A stretch of DNA of 59,794 nucleotides, taken from Catenaria anguillulae PL171. Lineage: Eukaryota; Blastocladiomycota; Blastocladiomycetes; Blastocladiales; Catenariaceae. Positions within the stretch are counted from its first letter, which is position 1. Each line of letters opens with the position of its first letter. This document shows, piece by piece, positions 10,310 to 19,609 of the stretch. Below the pieces are notes generated by a model. That model did no database searches. It saw only the letters and a list, made by a program, of their open reading frames with translations, and was not told the DNA's origin. The stretch is taken from NCBI GenBank assembly GCA_002102555.1, contig MCFL01000147.1:1-59794 (forward strand), written 5' to 3'. A program made the translations under genes and the position numbers.

Positions 10310-13300
10310 TTAGGACAGCCGTGATCCCATACTCTCACTCGTCTCTGGGACCTCCCTACCAACCTGCGCCAATCCGCCCCTCAACGCCCCACTGCTGTTC
10401 GACTGCGCCGTGCTAATCTGATGCAGGCTCATCCACACCTCCTCCTCAAACGACGCAAACGATTCCTTGGACGCGTTCGATAACCGTAGCAGAGACTTGT
10501 CGCCGCCCTGGCCGTCGGCCACTCTGCCGCTACCGCCATTGTGTCTGCGTAACGGCTCAGGTTCAAACTCGACACCATCGTCGTCGTCAGCAGCGCCAAT
10601 GCTGAGCTGTTGGACAGTTCGAGCAAGTGGCGACGAGATGTTGCGGCCAAGCGACGCATTGGGCGGCGACGAGCCATTGCCGACGGCCGTCGGGTTGGCG
10701 CGCGTGGACGTGACGGCCTGCGGCAACGTGTCGGTGCGAGCCAAATGATCAATGAGCGCCAATGACCCACCCGTCAAGGGCTGCTGCGCGTTCTTGGGTG
10801 GCGGCGTGGGTGCCGGCGGCGGTGGTGCAGGCCGTGCAGGAGGCGGCGGGACGATGTCGGCGGCAGCGGCTACGCCTGCTTCTTTCAACGATTCGGCATC
10901 GTTGCCGCCGCTGGCCATTTTCCTTCCGGGCGATCCTGCACGACTCCTAGCCCCATCCTCCTCCAAACTCACCCTGGTACTCTCTGCCCTGCCTCTCGCC
11001 GGCACACTCGCCAGTGCATCCGTATACGTGCGCCACTTGCCAATCTCGCGATTCAAGTACTCCAACCTAGCCGTCCAATTCCGCCTCATCACTTCTGCCT
11101 TGCGCTTGCCCTCTTTCCCCGCCCCACTCGCCCCCGCGGCCAACCGATCCACCTCGCCCTTCCTCTCCACATGTCCCGCCAACATGCCCTCATATCGCCT
11201 CAACATGGCATTGCAATGCCCCAACTGCTCGTCCTCATCCTCGCCACTCGGATACGGCATGTTTGGTGGGACGGTCCAAGGCACAATCAACTTTGCATTT
11301 GCGGCATCGTGCTCCCACCCGTATCGAGCAGACCCGAGCCCGTCCGCGTCCAACGTGGTGGGCCCACGGGACCATCGCGCGTTCCATGCATTCACGGCCG
11401 CGATCCATTCGGCGCGATCCTGGGCGCTACTCGATTCAAACAGGTACATGGCCCCGTCAGGCAACGTCAGCGACCACACATATGGGCGTGGGGTCGAGTA
11501 GTCAAGATGTGGGACGCCCGTGAATGTGGTGGCGAGGGCGTGGACATTGGGGATGTTTTGGTACAGATGTGAGGAGGACGTGGCGGAGCCCAGTGAGGAG
11601 GTGGATGAAGCAGAGTGCGGCGTGGTGGGCGTGCGTGGCGACGAGGCAGACAGCGGGATCACGTAGAGAGTTTTGGGCGTCAGTTGTAAGGTGCACAGCT
11701 TCCACGACCGGTTCGAGGGGCGTGTCGAGTTGGGCGCGAGCAGGTGCTTGCGATACAGTTGCGATTGGCGGATCAACTGTCGAATGACGCCGAGCGTGTG
11801 AGTAAATGAGTTACGAGTACCGCCGATACGGTGGGACCGTGAGCTGCATGAAAAGAAGAAAAATAAAATAAAAACACCGTACATCCATGGGCACCTCTGG
11901 GACATACTCGCCCCCGCCCCCGCCCATTGGCGACATGCCCGACGACGATGACATGCTCAGTCTGCTGCTGCCAAACGTGTCATTCACATCCATGGACGAC
12001 CGCGACTCGCTTGGCCGGCCCGCACCGCCCGGGCCGCCCCCGGATCCACCGCTTCCGCCCGTCTTCCAGGGCCGCCAGCTTGCCATCGAGTACAAGGATG
12101 CGGCCGAACTGCCACGCGTATTTCCGCCGTACGCCCCATTGGGTGATTTGAGGGCCGCACCGGACGAGTTTGGGCTCGGGGCACTGCTGGGTGCCCCCAG
12201 CGAGGCAATCGATGTCCGTGTTGAGATGGCAATGGACAGGGTGGATTTCGGGACACTGTCGCTGAGAGAACGCGGAAGCATGCCTGACGCGCCGTTTGCC
12301 GCCGGTGTCTCTCCGTCGATGGGTGGCGTGGTGGACGTGGGTGGGCCACGGGCAAGTGCGGGCGACGCAGCACGTAATTGGATGTAAAAGGGTTGCTTGA
12401 GCGGGTTGCGTTTGAGGTCGGAATAGTAACTGCGCAGCGTGTCCTCGAGGGCTTTGGTGTCGGGTTGTGACAAGTGGTATGGGGCGAGGCATTGCAACGT
12501 GTTAGTGATGAATTGGCGCTTGGTCATGCGCGGAATGGACGAGCCGGACGGGTGGGGCGTGTGCAGATCCGTATTGAGCATGAGCAACGAAAAGGCGATC
12601 ATATGCGCGACACCTGTGCGAATTGAGAAACAAGTGTAAGAAGTCTAGGAACAGAAAAGGAGAGTCATGGTGCAAGTACCTTGGACACGGGTATGCTTGC
12701 TGGGTGACTTTTCTCCCACGGCAGTCCACATGCCCTGCTCAGGTCCCCCATATCCTTCGTCTGCCAAGTACATGCTTTGAGTCCCCGTGCTTGCCTCGCA
12801 CTCGGCCATGGAGGATGACCCGGGTGCAGAAGGAATCAGCGGTGCCGAGCTGTGCTGGCTGGACCCAGACGTGGCCGAATTGACGCTCGTTGACGACCGA
12901 ATCGTGGCGACACTGGCGAGAATGGCGGCGGCCGAAGCGCGGTTGGAAAGCGTGCGACGATTCGTATTGTTGTTGCTGGTGGGCAATGGCGGTGGCGGGG
13001 CGGCGGCTACCGGCGGTGTGAAGAGCGGTTTTGTGGGACTGGACGGCGCGGTCCGATGTCCAGCGGCGGTACCATTACTTGCGGTCACTGTGGCCAAGGG
13101 CCGGGATCCGGCGGCGGGCGACGCGCTGCTCAAGCTCATGCGCCGCCTTGCAGTGCTATTGGACCTTGCCACGGCGCGGGCCTCGAGTGGTGCTGTTTGG
13201 CACATAGCAAACCGCAGGGCAAACGCCTCGAGAACGCGATCAAGCACTTGCGATTCAGCGCTCAGGAAGAGACGACCAGCGAGTTGGCGGAGAGCAGAGA

Positions 13301-13898
13301 GAAGCGTGGATTGTGTGAAATCGAAATGGGTCATGTAATGGAACAGTGTGCGTTCGGCCAAAGGGTTCTTTTCCTTGGATTGACCGAGCCAGGCGGCGAG
13401 CTGGTCCAGGTCAGACACGGGAGTGGTGGACGCAGAAACAAGGCCATCGTAAAAGAGTGAGGCCAAGTGGGAAGCTTGGTGGTCATCGACTTGGGGAAGG
13501 TTGGAGGCGGTCGATGCTAGGCTGGTGGATGTTTGGGAGGGTGCGAGGGTGGCTGCAGCTTGAGGACGGTTGGTGTGGTGATCAACAGCGCCCGAAGCAA
13601 ACAAGGTGACGGTCGCGGCGGTCGCAGTGGGTGCAGTGTGTTGCTGCGAAGATGACGATACTGGGTGGCTGAGAGGAACACTCGTGAATCCGAGCGAGGA
13701 CCGGCGGCGGGGAGGGAGGACAGGTGGGATAGGTGCGGCCGCTGATGATGGCGCTGCTGCGGATGACGATGTCGGCAGCAGTGGTGGCGTTGCCGCGGCT
13801 GGGAGCGGTTCCGAAGAAGGATGGTCCGTGAACATGCTTGTCGGGGCATGTGCATGGGGCGGAGACAAGATGGGTCGCGTGGGCAAGCCGCGGTTCAT
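10310..13898 (-). CDS. Arf guanine-nucleotide exchange factor, Sec7 + PH (EFA6/Yel1 type)
   Basis: Three exons (13898-12680, 12613-11883, 11776-10310) give about 1138 residues. The N-terminus is Ser/Pro/Ala-rich. The Sec7 domain starts with HLASLFYDGLVS and LAAWLGQSKEKNPLAERTLF, and carries the catalytic Glu in LSAESQVLDR. It is interrupted by a disordered insert of roughly 160 residues, then resumes with MIAFSLLMLNTDLH and TKRQFITNT. A PH domain follows (LYRKHLLAPN, RSWKLCTLQLTPKTLYVIPL, DRAEWIAAVNAWNARW), then a coiled coil (RRNWTARLEYLNREIGKW), as in EFA6/PSD and yeast Yel1, which activate Arf6/Arf3 at the plasma membrane. Intron 2 was chosen as 11777-11882 (GTACGG...CGACAG); a 34-bp alternative also keeps frame. 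The start is uncertain: a protein-like frame 14284-13904 (MSMSANGHTGG) may be the true N-terminus if one base is miscalled. Confidence 0.82.
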
Positions 13899-15010
13899 GT
13901 GTGTCAAAGCATGTGTTGTGTGTGCGAGTGGGAAGGTGGTAGCGGGTGGGCTGGACGGGTCGCGGCAGCGGTGGGAGAGGGAGACGAGGGGTCGTGGCGA
14001 TGCGCGTCCGTTGTCTGGTCCATGTCGGCCAAGGTCAGCGAGGCCGCAGGGAGTAACATTGTTGGCAGTTGGGCAGGCCCAGAAACGTCTTTGGTTTGGG
14101 ATTGGGGATGGGGTTGGGATTGGGATTGGGAGTGGGATGGAGATGCGGGAGCAATTGCCGAGGGTGCCTCTGAGGATGGGATGGCTGGTGGCAATGGCAC
14201 CGGTAACGGTAACGATGTGCTCTCGACTGGGAGGGAATTCCCACTGGCAGAGCCGCCCGTGTGGCCATTCGCGCTCATGCTCATGGTGGGATTCCGTCAA
14301 TCAATCCGGGCTGGAGCCAGGCCTACGGGCACCCCTGAAAGCAACAACAAGGGGGAATAACACAAAGAAAAAAAAAAAAAATGACTGCTCCAGTCGCGCT
14401 CGATGGCGACCTGTTGCTAATCCCTGATTGGGTTGGGTGGAGTCGAGAGGCCACGAGTCAATAAGTCAATATGGCATATGTCTATTGCATGCACAGTGTT
14501 GACAGGTTGACATCGGTTGGTGAGCGAGCTCGAGTGAGTGGGCGAGTGCGAATGAGTGCACGTGCTGGGCAAGCCCGTTGGAAAGTAAATAATTGGAAGA
14601 TCGAGACAGATGGCGGATGGCTTGCGTGCTCGATGGAGCCAAAGACGACCGATGTGGCGGCGAGAGTGCAAATGCTCGACAAGTGGAGAACAGAAGGCGG
14701 GAAGAAGGGATCCAGTGTTGCCTCGAGTGCAAATGGGCTGCTTTGCATACTATGTACATTCGTTCTTTGCAATTCTTGACCCTTTCCAAAGGACTTTGGT
14801 AAAATCATCGTTAACGTTGAGAGAACGCACGGATCGGCAGCAGCTGCCAGTGGATCGGCAGCCCACGTCCACCAATGCGTGGCCAAATGTCCATTCGACG
14901 TCCACGTCCGCTGCATGAAGGCATGCAATTGCAAGTGCGAAATCAGACGATTATTCCGCCACCATGTGATCTGTAGGCCCATTAGAGCCTATGCAATCTC
15001 ACCATGCGTC
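13899..15010. other. Intergenic, possible extra N-terminal exon of the Arf-GEF
   Basis: Divergent promoter region of about 1.1 kb. The minus-strand frame 14284-13904 is Ser/Pro/Gln-rich and may belong to the Sec7 gene. A TTGGGA-like repeat at about 14093-14145 lies inside that frame. An A-rich run sits at about 14365-14381. Confidence 0.4.
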
Positions 15011-17137
15011 ATGTCATCGCCAACTGCCATGCCCAGCCTGCCTGCACCGCTGCCACAATGGGGTCTCGACCCGTCCTCCCAGCAGGCAACTGGCACCACG
15101 GCTCGCTCCTGGTTTGGCTCCTTATGCTATATGCTATCAAACATTGACCCGCAACACCCGATCTTGCTTCTCTCCCGCGTGTCTCACCCCGATCATTGGA
15201 CACCCGCCTTGCTCGCCGCCCTGCACGACCACCTCCAACATGCCGCCCCTGGTGATCCCATGGCTGCCTGGGCAATATACAACACTCTGCTTGAAAAGGC
15301 CGTGCTCACGTGCAACATCCCACTCATCCGCACCTGTCTCAACGACCACCGCTGGCACTTGTGCATGGATAACGACGCTCCGACCCTTGTGCTGGAAACA
15401 AAGCAGTCCTGTCGCCAAATCCTCCCGCTCTTGCTTGCTGATCCAAGGTTTGCCGGGAAGGATGAGGGCGAGGGCGAGAGCCGGTTTCTCCGTTTTATTG
15501 TCAACACAGCCGTGGGTCGCTCAAACAAAGACGACTGCATACTTACGAGCATCTTGGAAATCCCGACCGTGGATCCCTGGATTGTTTGGCATGAGGCGTT
15601 ACAGCTTGCGAGCCAATCCTTTCGGTCACCCAACGTGTGGGTTGCAGGCAAGAGTGAGCTCGTGGATCCACAGTGGGTTTGGAGGAGAAGCGTCGCCGCA
15701 TCCACCACTCTGGTGCTCGCACATCGGCAACCAAACCATCGCGAGCCGTCGGCTAGACCAGGCGTGGCCTGCGCAAAGCTTCTCATGGACATGCCCGAGG
15801 CTATTCAGCTCAAGCTTCATACCATGCTTGACGCGTCATCGATTGGCCGTATTCGCTCCACGTGTCGTGCACTCGTATCCTTTCCATTTGACTTGTTTGC
15901 AGGTCGACGATTGCATTACGAATGCCTTCAGTCTGCTACTCGTCCCGGATACAGTTTCAGCGCCGACCGATTCCAATCTTTGCTCGATTACGCCCTTGCA
16001 GCCCGCCGCTACTCGAAAATTCCGGGCCAAGATCTCGTTGGCCGTGTCCTTGTTGAATCTGCTCGCCATACAACCGACTCCGATTACTCGCTTGACCTGC
16101 TCTCTCAACTCGACCACGCAACCAACCGCACTACTGTGTCAATGTACCTCACATGGACACTCCACACACTGTTCACTTCTGCACAGTTGACAACATCCGC
16201 GGCAACCGGTGCTTTGCTGGTGCGCATCCTCTTGCACCCACACCTGCCGCTTGCCGCCTGGTCTCTCGTCATCTTCAACCACCAGCACGCCACGACCATG
16301 CTCGCACACGCCAGCCCGAGCCAACTATCCGCGGCATGCCCCGTTGCCGACGACCCGCAAAGTGTCTCGCACGTGTACCTGCGCCTGATTTCCACCAGGT
16401 CTTTTCCACCCAACTGGCACCCAACACCCGAGCACTTTGCCGACCTGTTTCATCTCGGGTCCACCTCGTGCATCGTGTGTGCGCCAAGCATTGCCACCCT
16501 GCAACTGCTCGCCCTGGCCACGCTTACCGAATCCACGTCCGTGCTTGACGCATTGCGCGCATTTCACGTGCGCATCGACCAGAATATGAAATGGATCATA
16601 TTGTGTTATGCCCTTGAAGCGTGTTCCATTGACCACGTTGCACGTGTCGTGGCACATGTGGAGATGCCTGCGCACGCAGTGCGTGTGGCGCTGATACGCG
16701 TGTGTCAAGAGGATGAGAATGGGGATAAGAAGCATGATGCCATGGGCAACAGGTCAGATTCAAGGTCGAGGCGCATGCAATTGGTTGACGTCTTGCTTGC
16801 CCACTTGTCCAAGGTGCGTGGCGAGATCAGGGACTTTTTGGTGCAGGTCAAATTTGCAGAGTCGATGGAGCTGAAATGCGTCAGGGCCAGAGCCATGTGG
16901 TTGTGGTTGCAGGTGGCCGCCGAGTTGGCAGAGCGCGGGGTGGATGACCTAGACTCGTCCGAGTGGGAAGAGATGGCAGAGTGGATTGATGCTGAGATCA
17001 AGTGGTGGGACAAGACAGATCGTAAACGTAAGTTTGCCGTGCAAGAGCATGAATGGGTGGGGGACTTGAAAGTGTTGTGGAGGCAGACCAAGAAGCAGAG
17101 GAGGCAGGTTCATGGGGACGGGTGTCTTGTGCAGTAG
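15011..17137 (+). CDS. F-box-like protein with C-terminal CaaX box, copy 1
   Basis: Single exon, 708 residues, start ATG 15011 (MSSPTAMPSLPAPLPQWGLD) chosen to match the paralogs; ATGs at 14915 and 15029 are in frame. The N-terminal part is helical (HWTPALLAALHDHLQ, TLLEKAVLTCNIPLIRTCL). At about residues 254-300 sits an F-box-like segment (LLMDMPEAIQLKLHTMLDAS, GRIRSTCRALVSFPF) followed by GRRLHYECLQSATRPGY. The C-terminal half is helical, and the protein ends in a basic stretch and CLVQ, a CaaX prenylation box. If the F-box is real the protein would be a membrane-anchored SCF adaptor, as in human FBXL2. I do not recognise a described family. An AATAAA lies at about 17256, 120 bp past the stop. 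Confidence 0.8.
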   Translation: MSSPTAMPSLPAPLPQWGLDPSSQQATGTTARSWFGSLCYMLSNIDPQHPILLLSRVSHPDHWTPALLAALHDHLQHAAPGDPMAAWAIYNTLLEKAVLTCNIPLIRTCLNDHRWHLCMDNDAPTLVLETKQSCRQILPLLLADPRFAGKDEGEGESRFLRFIVNTAVGRSNKDDCILTSILEIPTVDPWIVWHEALQLASQSFRSPNVWVAGKSELVDPQWVWRRSVAASTTLVLAHRQPNHREPSARPGVACAKLLMDMPEAIQLKLHTMLDASSIGRIRSTCRALVSFPFDLFAGRRLHYECLQSATRPGYSFSADRFQSLLDYALAARRYSKIPGQDLVGRVLVESARHTTDSDYSLDLLSQLDHATNRTTVSMYLTWTLHTLFTSAQLTTSAATGALLVRILLHPHLPLAAWSLVIFNHQHATTMLAHASPSQLSAACPVADDPQSVSHVYLRLISTRSFPPNWHPTPEHFADLFHLGSTSCIVCAPSIATLQLLALATLTESTSVLDALRAFHVRIDQNMKWIILCYALEACSIDHVARVVAHVEMPAHAVRVALIRVCQEDENGDKKHDAMGNRSDSRSRRMQLVDVLLAHLSKVRGEIRDFLVQVKFAESMELKCVRARAMWLWLQVAAELAERGVDDLDSSEWEEMAEWIDAEIKWWDKTDRKRKFAVQEHEWVGDLKVLWRQTKKQRRQVHGDGCLVQ
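15908..15942 (+). repeat. 35-bp exact match shared with copy 2
   Basis: These 35 bases are identical to 18257-18291 in the next paralog, third codon positions included, although the genes are otherwise clearly diverged. A second identical block of 29 bases lies at 16040-16068 and 18389-18417. Both code for the region just after the F-box-like segment. Confidence 0.7.
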
Positions 17138-17255
17138 GTAGGCCAACCGCGGCATGGGGCCGACACGCAGGGAACGCGACCATGGCGCCAGCCGACAGAG
17201 TGTGGCGGTGTATTCCAGTGTTATATTACCGAAGACGACGATATTCAGCACGCAC

Positions 17256-17261
17256 AATAAA
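17256..17261 (+). promoter_or_regulatory. Candidate polyadenylation signal
   Basis: AATAAA about 120 bp downstream of the stop codon of F-box-like copy 1 and upstream of copy 2. Assigned on motif and position only. Confidence 0.4.
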
Positions 17262-17359
17262 CCCCGTTAGAACCTGCTATGTACGGACATGAATCAGCCT
17301 TCGCAATGTATGTACCTTGCGTTTGTGGACTGTAAACGGCATGGATTCAACCTCGGCTC

Positions 17360-19480
17360 ATGATGCTTCCTTCAGCCTGGCCCACACAGCAGGCGCAGCA
17401 GCCACTGCCCGAGTGGGGCCCAGACCGTGAATCGCAACTACAAACGGGGACGACAGCCCGCTCCTTCTTCACGGATCTGCTTAATGCCCAAAATGCCGAA
17501 CCGCCATCTCCTCTTGCCCTCCTATCTCGCATAGCCATACCCGAAGACTGGACCCCGGCCCTCATCGCGGCGCTGCATAACCAATTACAACGCGCAAAGC
17601 TCGGAGATCATTTGGCCGCGTGGGCGACATACAATATGGTGCTTGAGAAAGCTGTCCGTACTTGCAACAGACCGCTCGTCCTCACCTGCCTCGCCGAGCA
17701 CCGATGGCGGTTGTGCATCAAGAGCGACGTCGGCAAGTTTGTAGTGCAATCTGCACAAGCATGCGGCGAGATCTTGCCACTCTTGGTCGCCGATATACGG
17801 TTTGGCCATGAATTTTGGCAGTCCATGCTGTGGATGGTTGTTCACAAGTACGGCCACAACACAAAAGTGCACTCCATTGCATTGCGGGCAATGTTGGCGA
17901 ATCCAAGCTCGGATCCATGGATCGTTTGGCGTGAAGCACTCAAGGAGAGCACTGACTCGATGGTCCAGGTACGCCCTGTGTGGCACATGACCCAGTCCGA
18001 GCTCTTGAATCCCGAGTGGGCGTGGAATAGGAGGGTCAACGTTGACGCTTTGCGACTTGGCGACAGCCTTGGTCCCAAGCGACAAAAGCTCCAGTCAGTG
18101 GCCGCTGACGGCCCGCCGTGTCCCGACCTGCTCATCAGCTTGCACTCCGACATTCAGTTTATCTTGCATAGGTTTCTCGACGTTCAGTCTGTCGGCCGCA
18201 TTCGCTCAACTTGCCGCGCGCTCGCATTTTTCCCTGCTGAAGTGTTTTCGTGTCGGCGATTGCATTACGAATGCCTTCAGTCTGCTACTCGCCCAGGATA
18301 CAATTTCGAAACTGACCGACTTCAATCACTGCTTGCGGACGCCCTTGCCACCTGCCACTACTCCAGGACGCCACGCGAAGAGCTCATCGGCCGTGTCCTT
18401 GTTGAATCTGCTCGCCACTTGACTGACGTCGACTACTCTCTTAACCTGCTCTCGCAACTCGAACGTCCCTCTCATCCCTCATCTGCTTCCGTTTACCTGA
18501 CCTGGATGCTGTCCACGCTGCTCAACTCGAAGCGTTCCGCGACACCAGCGATTTGCTCTGTGCTTCAACACCTTCTTGTCCACCCAAATTTGCCTCTTGA
18601 GGCATGGTCGCTTGTAACCAGCCACTACGACGCGGCCATCGCCATTCTCGACATGGACCCCTCAACACCCTTGAATCCAACTCAGGCGAGCGACAAGTGT
18701 GTCAAACGCCTGTTCCTTCACCTCCTGCGTGCCCGTGCATTTCCAACCGGCTGGTCTCCACTTGAAACCCAGTTCCCGGAGCTTTGTGGCGTACCCGTCG
18801 CACAAACGCCTGCGTACATTCCGTCCTTCAACCATCAACCAGGATTCGAAGCGCGCCAGTTGCTTGCGCTGGCAACATTGACCTGCTTGCCGGACACACT
18901 TGACGTGGTGTTCCGCCTGCCTGTAGATCACTCGTGGGTGAGCATCCTGCACTCGCTCATCCGATCGTATGCTTTATACTCGCGCGTGTGCCCACCTGCA
19001 TTCGTCGCGCATGTGCTCGAGCACACCGAGCCAGAAATCGAGTATTTGCACTTTCCGCTGATGCTTGTGGCACCGTGCAAAGTCTTGGCGTCATCCTCTC
19101 AAGAATATTCAAGGGGAATTGCCATCGTGGATGTATTGTATGAGCACTTGGGGTCGGCAGGCCGTGTGCGTCAAGTGTTGGCGTCGCTCAACGAGTTCAT
19201 TGGGACCTCACTTGACAAGCGAAGTGTGATGTGGAGAGGCATGTGGTGGTGGCTCAAGATGGCGAGCAAGAGGGACGACTGGGAGGCATGGAATCACATG
19301 TGTGCTTGGATTGACATCGAGTTGCGTGATGCAGTGCAACGAGGGGAAGACAATCTCTATGAGGACTATGACAAGGTGTGGTTGGCTGAGTTGCAGGCAT
19401 TGTGGGAGGAGAAATTGGCAAAGAAAAAGGGTCGGAAGAAGAGAAAGGGTCGGAAGCAGAACAAGTGTATTGTTCAATAG
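17360..19480 (+). CDS. F-box-like protein with C-terminal CaaX box, copy 2
   Basis: Single exon, 706 residues, ATG 17360, only 222 bp after copy 1 on the same strand. It shares the family layout: PLPEWGPDRES, then DWTPALIAALHNQLQ, NMVLEKAVRTCNRPLV, the F-box-like block at about 255-303 (LLISLHSDIQFILHRFLD, GRIRSTCRALAFFP), CRRLHYECLQSATRPGY, GRVLVESARHLTD and LLSQLERPSHPS. The tail is strongly basic (KKKGRKKRKGRK) directly before CIVQ, so a prenyl group plus polybasic patch would target the plasma membrane, as in K-Ras. Function beyond that is unknown. Confidence 0.82.
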   Translation: MMLPSAWPTQQAQQPLPEWGPDRESQLQTGTTARSFFTDLLNAQNAEPPSPLALLSRIAIPEDWTPALIAALHNQLQRAKLGDHLAAWATYNMVLEKAVRTCNRPLVLTCLAEHRWRLCIKSDVGKFVVQSAQACGEILPLLVADIRFGHEFWQSMLWMVVHKYGHNTKVHSIALRAMLANPSSDPWIVWREALKESTDSMVQVRPVWHMTQSELLNPEWAWNRRVNVDALRLGDSLGPKRQKLQSVAADGPPCPDLLISLHSDIQFILHRFLDVQSVGRIRSTCRALAFFPAEVFSCRRLHYECLQSATRPGYNFETDRLQSLLADALATCHYSRTPREELIGRVLVESARHLTDVDYSLNLLSQLERPSHPSSASVYLTWMLSTLLNSKRSATPAICSVLQHLLVHPNLPLEAWSLVTSHYDAAIAILDMDPSTPLNPTQASDKCVKRLFLHLLRARAFPTGWSPLETQFPELCGVPVAQTPAYIPSFNHQPGFEARQLLALATLTCLPDTLDVVFRLPVDHSWVSILHSLIRSYALYSRVCPPAFVAHVLEHTEPEIEYLHFPLMLVAPCKVLASSSQEYSRGIAIVDVLYEHLGSAGRVRQVLASLNEFIGTSLDKRSVMWRGMWWWLKMASKRDDWEAWNHMCAWIDIELRDAVQRGEDNLYEDYDKVWLAELQALWEEKLAKKKGRKKRKGRKQNKCIVQ

Positions 19481-19609
19481 ACTCACGCCATGGTTATCGT
19501 TCTGAGCGAAATCTCCGTGGGCAAGGGACAGGTGTCAGGCCAATTTGAATCATGCTTTGCAAAGAAAGAAACAGCGAGAACGCCGCACCTGCGGTCCCCA
19601 GTAAGTCAG

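Noticed and set aside
11844-11877. 34-bp intron in the Sec7 gene (GTGTTT...CATGCAG)
   Set aside because: It keeps frame but is much shorter than every other intron in the window. The 106-bp alternative with a GTACGG donor fits better.
14093-14145. TTGGGA-type repeat resembling telomere sequence
   Set aside because: Short and imperfect. It is explained as a Ser/Gln/Pro-coding repeat in the possible N-terminus of the Arf-GEF.
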